A DNA stretch of 64,000 nucleotides from Paraburkholderia rhizosphaerae (lineage in GTDB: Bacteria; Pseudomonadota; Gammaproteobacteria; Burkholderiales; Burkholderiaceae): contig NZ_SORE01000025.1 of NCBI RefSeq assembly GCF_004366595.1, forward strand, positions 1-64,000, given 5' to 3'. The notes under the pieces are model-generated. The model worked only from the letters and a program-made list of their open reading frames with translations. It had not been told where the DNA came from and searched no databases. Both the position numbers and the translations under genes were made by a program. This document shows, piece after piece, positions 60,963-64,000 of this stretch; position 1 is the first letter of the stretch, and every line of letters starts with the position of its first letter.

Positions 60963-62168
60963 TTATTGTTCCTGAGGCTGCGGGTTCGGACTGTCGGCCG
61001 GCTGCACGCGATTGTCGATCACCAGCGGCGTGCCGTTCTTCAGCTTCAGTTGTCCGCTCGTCACGACCTGCACACCTGGCTCGATGCCCTTCAGAATCGC
61101 GACCTGATCGCCGCGCGTCGGCCCCGGCGTGACGAAGACCTGCTGCGCGGTCGGCATCGTCTTGCCTTGCGCATCCGGCTTGTCGCCCGGCTTCACGATA
61201 AACACGGTCGCGCCGTACGGGTTATAGGTAATCGCGGTTTGCGGCAGGGTCAGGTGGCGTTCTTCGCCGCCCGCGTCGATCTTCACGTTCGCGTACATGC
61301 CGGGCAGCAGCTTGCGTTCGCGGTTATCGACGGTCGCTTCGATCTGCACATTGCGCGTCGTGTTGTCGACCCGCGGGTTGATCGAGCGGATCTTGCCGCT
61401 GAACGTGCGGCCGCCGAACGCGTTGGTGTCGAGCGCGATCTGCTGGCCAACCGCGAGCTGGCCCAGTTGCTGTTGCGGCAGATAGAAGTCCGCATAGATC
61501 GGATCGATCGCTTGCAGCGTGACGATCGCGTCGCCTGGATTCAGATACTGGCCGGGGTTCACGGTCGTGATGCCGACCCGGCCGGCAAACGGCGCGCGGA
61601 TCGTCTTTTTCTCGACCAGCGCCGCCTGTTGCGCGACCTGTGCGGTCTTGCTTTTCAGATCGGCGGCATCCGCGTCGAGCTGCGCTTTCGCAATCGCCTG
61701 AATATCGAACTGCGCCTGGTCGCGCTTGTAGACCGTTTGCGCGAGATCTGCCGCGGCCTGCAGCGAATGCAGCAGCGCGACATCGGAATCGTCGTTCAGG
61801 CGCACCAGCACCTGGCCGGCTTTCACATCCTGCCCCGATGCAAAGGCGATTTCGCGCACGAGGCCGGGCACTTCGGTTGTCACGTCGACGCCGCGCACCG
61901 CGCGCAGGCTGCCGACCGCCGCAAGCTGCGGCTGCCACGTCTGGAAGTTCGCGACGGTCGCGGTCACGGTCGCGGGCGGCAGCGCGTTGCTCGCCATCAT
62001 CTTCGCGATCATGTGCGACTTGAACAGATTGAAGCCGACAATCGCGCCGAGCAGCAACCCGACACAGATCAGCATGATGATCATGCGTTTTGTGATGCGG
62101 CGCCGGTGGCGCGCCGGCGAGATGGCGGCGTCGGCTGACTGGTTCGCGATCGGTCCTTTTGTACTCAT
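60963..62168 (-). CDS. RND efflux periplasmic adaptor (membrane fusion protein)
   Basis: A 401-residue adaptor. One N-terminal membrane helix (about 27-47) anchors it; a lipoyl domain is split by a helical hairpin (VREIAFASGQDVKAGQVLVRLNDDSD ... KTIRAPFAGRVGITTVNPGQYLNPGD). The beta-barrel (DFYLPQQQLGQLAVGQ) and membrane-proximal domains follow (RGDQVAILKGIEPGVQVVTSGQLKLKNG). The type is close to MexH/YhiI-like adaptors. It links the RND pump to the outer-membrane channel; 162 bp separate it from the channel gene. Confidence 0.93.
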   Translation of the reverse strand: MSTKGPIANQSADAAISPARHRRRITKRMIIMLICVGLLLGAIVGFNLFKSHMIAKMMASNALPPATVTATVANFQTWQPQLAAVGSLRAVRGVDVTTEVPGLVREIAFASGQDVKAGQVLVRLNDDSDVALLHSLQAAADLAQTVYKRDQAQFDIQAIAKAQLDADAADLKSKTAQVAQQAALVEKKTIRAPFAGRVGITTVNPGQYLNPGDAIVTLQAIDPIYADFYLPQQQLGQLAVGQQIALDTNAFGGRTFSGKIRSINPRVDNTTRNVQIEATVDNRERKLLPGMYANVKIDAGGEERHLTLPQTAITYNPYGATVFIVKPGDKPDAQGKTMPTAQQVFVTPGPTRGDQVAILKGIEPGVQVVTSGQLKLKNGTPLVIDNRVQPADSPNPQPQEQ

Positions 62169-62330
62169 CGTTATGTCCTTGCACGTCTCATCGTGAAGCG
62201 CCGTCCGCTGTTATCGCGCGGTGGCGCTTCGTGGTCGGCTTCATGGTCGTTCAGTGAATCCGCGGTCGCCGTTCGCGGCAACTGTTCGGGGTCACTGCGG
62301 CGGTAAAGGCTCGGAACGCGCGCGTCATCC

Positions 62331-63857
62331 TCATTGCACCGCGGCGGTTTCCGGCACCGGGTCGTGCCACCAGCCGCCGCCGAGCGCCTGGAACAGCGCC
62401 GCGGTATCCGCATAGCGCGCGGCCTGCGCCTGCGCGAGATCGACGACGGTTTGCTGGTACTGGCGCTGCGTGACGAGCAGCGACAGATAGCTGATGCCGC
62501 CGAGCTTGAACTGGCCGCGCGCCATATCGAGTGCGTCGCTGGCCGATTGCCATGCTTCGGTTTGCGCGCTCAGGCCGCTCGCGTCGTGATCGAGCGCGCG
62601 CAGCGAATCGGCGACGTTCTGGAATGCGAGCAGCACGGTTTGCCTGTATTGCGCGTCCGCCTCTTCGTACGCGGCCACGGCCGCGCGCTTTTGCGACAGC
62701 AACTGGCCGCCGCGGAAAAGCGGCTGCAGCAGGCCCGCGCCGATGCTCCACACCGTGCTTTCCGCACGGAACAGTTCCGCGGGCGTCAGCGACTGCGTGC
62801 CGTAACTTGCCGACAGCGTGATCTGCGGATACATATTCGCGGTCGCGACACCGACTTGCGCACTGGCCTGATGCAGCGTCGCATCGGCCGCGAGAATGTC
62901 GGGCCGCTGCCTGACCAGCGCGGACGGCACGCTAACCGGCAGCGTCTGCGGCAGCGAGAACATCTCGAGCCGGAACTCCGGCAGGCTCGGGTCGCTCGGC
63001 GGGCTGCCCGACAGCACCGCCAGCTGATGGCGCGTCTGGTCCAGCTGTTGCCGCAGCGGCGGCAGCGTCGCGCGCGTTTGCGCGAGCAGCGTCTGCTGCG
63101 TCAGCACATCGGTGCGACCGATACCGCCGAGTTCGAACTGCTTTTTCAGCGTGGTCAGCTGCGCGTCTTCCTCTTTCGCGATTTCTTCAGTCGCTTCGAT
63201 CTGCGCGCGCAGCGACGCTTCCTTTACCGCTGCGGTGACGATATTCGCGGTGAGCGCGAGCCACGCGCCCTGCAACTGATAGCGCTGATAGTCGACCTGC
63301 GAGCGCGCCGCCTCCACACCGCGGCGCGCGCCACCCCACAGGTCGAGCGCATAGGACACGTTGACCGATGCGTTATACAGATTCAGATCTTCGGTGAACT
63401 GCGGCTGGCCGAATGTGATGCCGTTGAATTTCTCGCGTGTCGCGTTGATCTGCCCATCGACGCGCGGCAGCAGCGTGCCGCCGAACTGCGCGCTCAGGTT
63501 CTCGCGCGACTGACGCAGCGCCGCGCGCGCCGATGCGATATTCGGGCTATTGGCGAGCGACTTGCGAATCAGTGCGTCGAGCGGTTCGCAATGAAACAGC
63601 GTCCACCAGGCCGCCGGAATCTCGTCGCCGCTTGCAAAGCGCTGCGGCACGCCGGATGCGCCGGGAGCCGACGCGGTCTGATCCGGCAGCGGGGCCGTCG
63701 TGTAGCTGTCGGTCGGCGGCGGTGCGGGAGTCCGGTAATCGGGCCCGACCATGCAGCCCGCCAGCAGCAGTGCGGGCAAAACGATCGACGCAGCGCTGCA
63801 AAGCGCCGTGCATGAACGACCTGATGGTAGGGAGTGCGGGTTATTGTCCTTTGTCAT
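62331..63857 (-). CDS. RND efflux outer-membrane lipoprotein, NodT/OprM family
   Basis: A 508-residue channel. The signal peptide ends in the lipobox LAGC (about residue 34), followed by MVGPDYRTPAPP, the typical OMF start. Two repeated OEP domains follow (RFASGDEIPAAWWTLF, SANLRQSREN-type helices, then ALVRQRPDILAADATLHQASAQVGVATANMYPQITLS). The ATG complementary to 63855-63857 has an AGGGTGG site. Here the channel gene comes first in the operon, before adaptor and pump. The promoter and any regulator gene lie at or past the window end. Confidence 0.93.
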   Translation of the reverse strand: MTKDNNPHSLPSGRSCTALCSAASIVLPALLLAGCMVGPDYRTPAPPPTDSYTTAPLPDQTASAPGASGVPQRFASGDEIPAAWWTLFHCEPLDALIRKSLANSPNIASARAALRQSRENLSAQFGGTLLPRVDGQINATREKFNGITFGQPQFTEDLNLYNASVNVSYALDLWGGARRGVEAARSQVDYQRYQLQGAWLALTANIVTAAVKEASLRAQIEATEEIAKEEDAQLTTLKKQFELGGIGRTDVLTQQTLLAQTRATLPPLRQQLDQTRHQLAVLSGSPPSDPSLPEFRLEMFSLPQTLPVSVPSALVRQRPDILAADATLHQASAQVGVATANMYPQITLSASYGTQSLTPAELFRAESTVWSIGAGLLQPLFRGGQLLSQKRAAVAAYEEADAQYRQTVLLAFQNVADSLRALDHDASGLSAQTEAWQSASDALDMARGQFKLGGISYLSLLVTQRQYQQTVVDLAQAQAARYADTAALFQALGGGWWHDPVPETAAVQ

Positions 63858-64000
63858 CAATCCACCCTGTTTCGCGCGCGCCTTGTGCGGTTAGGCGCAC
63901 GGATGCCGATATTCAATGCAACTAAGCTGGTCTTTTCGGGATGCAAAACGCCCGGCGGCATGCCGAATTGGCGCATAGCCTAGCATGGCTCGATCGCATA

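Overview
This 64 kb window is GC-rich, densely coding chromosome from a betaproteobacterium of the Burkholderiales, most likely Burkholderia, Paraburkholderia or a near relative. The evidence is gene content and order: the Tol-Pal block, ydfG, a ZTP riboswitch in front of glyA, nrdR, a minor-pilin cassette, hmgA-fahA, xdhABC, a polyhydroxybutyrate oligomer hydrolase and a NodT-type efflux operon. I found no insertion sequence, prophage, integrase, CRISPR array or rRNA. The only RNA gene is one tRNA-Lys.

Layout. 1-1.2 kb: idi (cut by the window edge) behind a Nudix hydrolase. 1.2-1.8 kb: an AT-richer non-coding patch, then tRNA-Lys with its own terminator. 1.9-7.5 kb: ybgC-tolQ-tolR-tolA-tolB-pal-cpoB on the minus strand, the envelope-constriction and outer-membrane-integrity system. 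7.5-10.8 kb: ydfG, then divergently promoter, ZTP riboswitch, glyA and nrdR (one-carbon and nucleotide metabolism). 11-14 kb: five overlapping or closely spaced type IV pilin-like genes (fimT, pilV, pilW, pilX, pilE) without pilY1. 14-15.7 kb: three small membrane or stress proteins (DUF3318, YqjE-like, ElaB/YqjD-like). 16-21.4 kb: 1-Cys peroxiredoxin, an orphan TibC/Aah-type heptosyltransferase, glutaryl-CoA dehydrogenase with a divergent IclR regulator, and a degenerate EAL protein. 21.5-24.2 kb: hmgA-fahA, the last steps of tyrosine and homogentisate breakdown. 24-32.4 kb: three MFS carriers, a crotonase-fold enzyme, a fertility-inhibition-like protein, D-lactate dehydrogenase and a class V aminotransferase. 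32.8-37.5 kb: xdhA, xdhB and a shortened xdhC (purine oxidation). 37.5-47.8 kb: LysR, a DsbA-fold isomerase, a membrane-tethered TAXI protein, a BON protein, 3-hydroxybutyrate oligomer hydrolase, TauE/SafE, RarD and LysE exporters. 47.9-55.2 kb: L-fuconate dehydratase, divergent from a FadR-type regulator and a four-gene sugar ABC importer whose two permeases both carry extra membrane segments. 55.5-57.7 kb: a patatin-like lipoprotein facing a small protein with zinc-deaminase signatures. 57.9-63.9 kb: an RND tripartite efflux operon.

Most of the window is ordinary core and catabolic genome. The points most worth a second look are the stand-alone deaminase-fold protein (57225-57695), the ABC permeases with inserted helix pairs, the ZTP riboswitch, the N-terminally truncated XdhC, the orphan autotransporter heptosyltransferase, and a plus-strand terminator in an apparently gene-free stretch (29642-29673) that suggests a small RNA or attenuator. 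All assignments rest on reading the sequence and on recalled family features. No database search was run.
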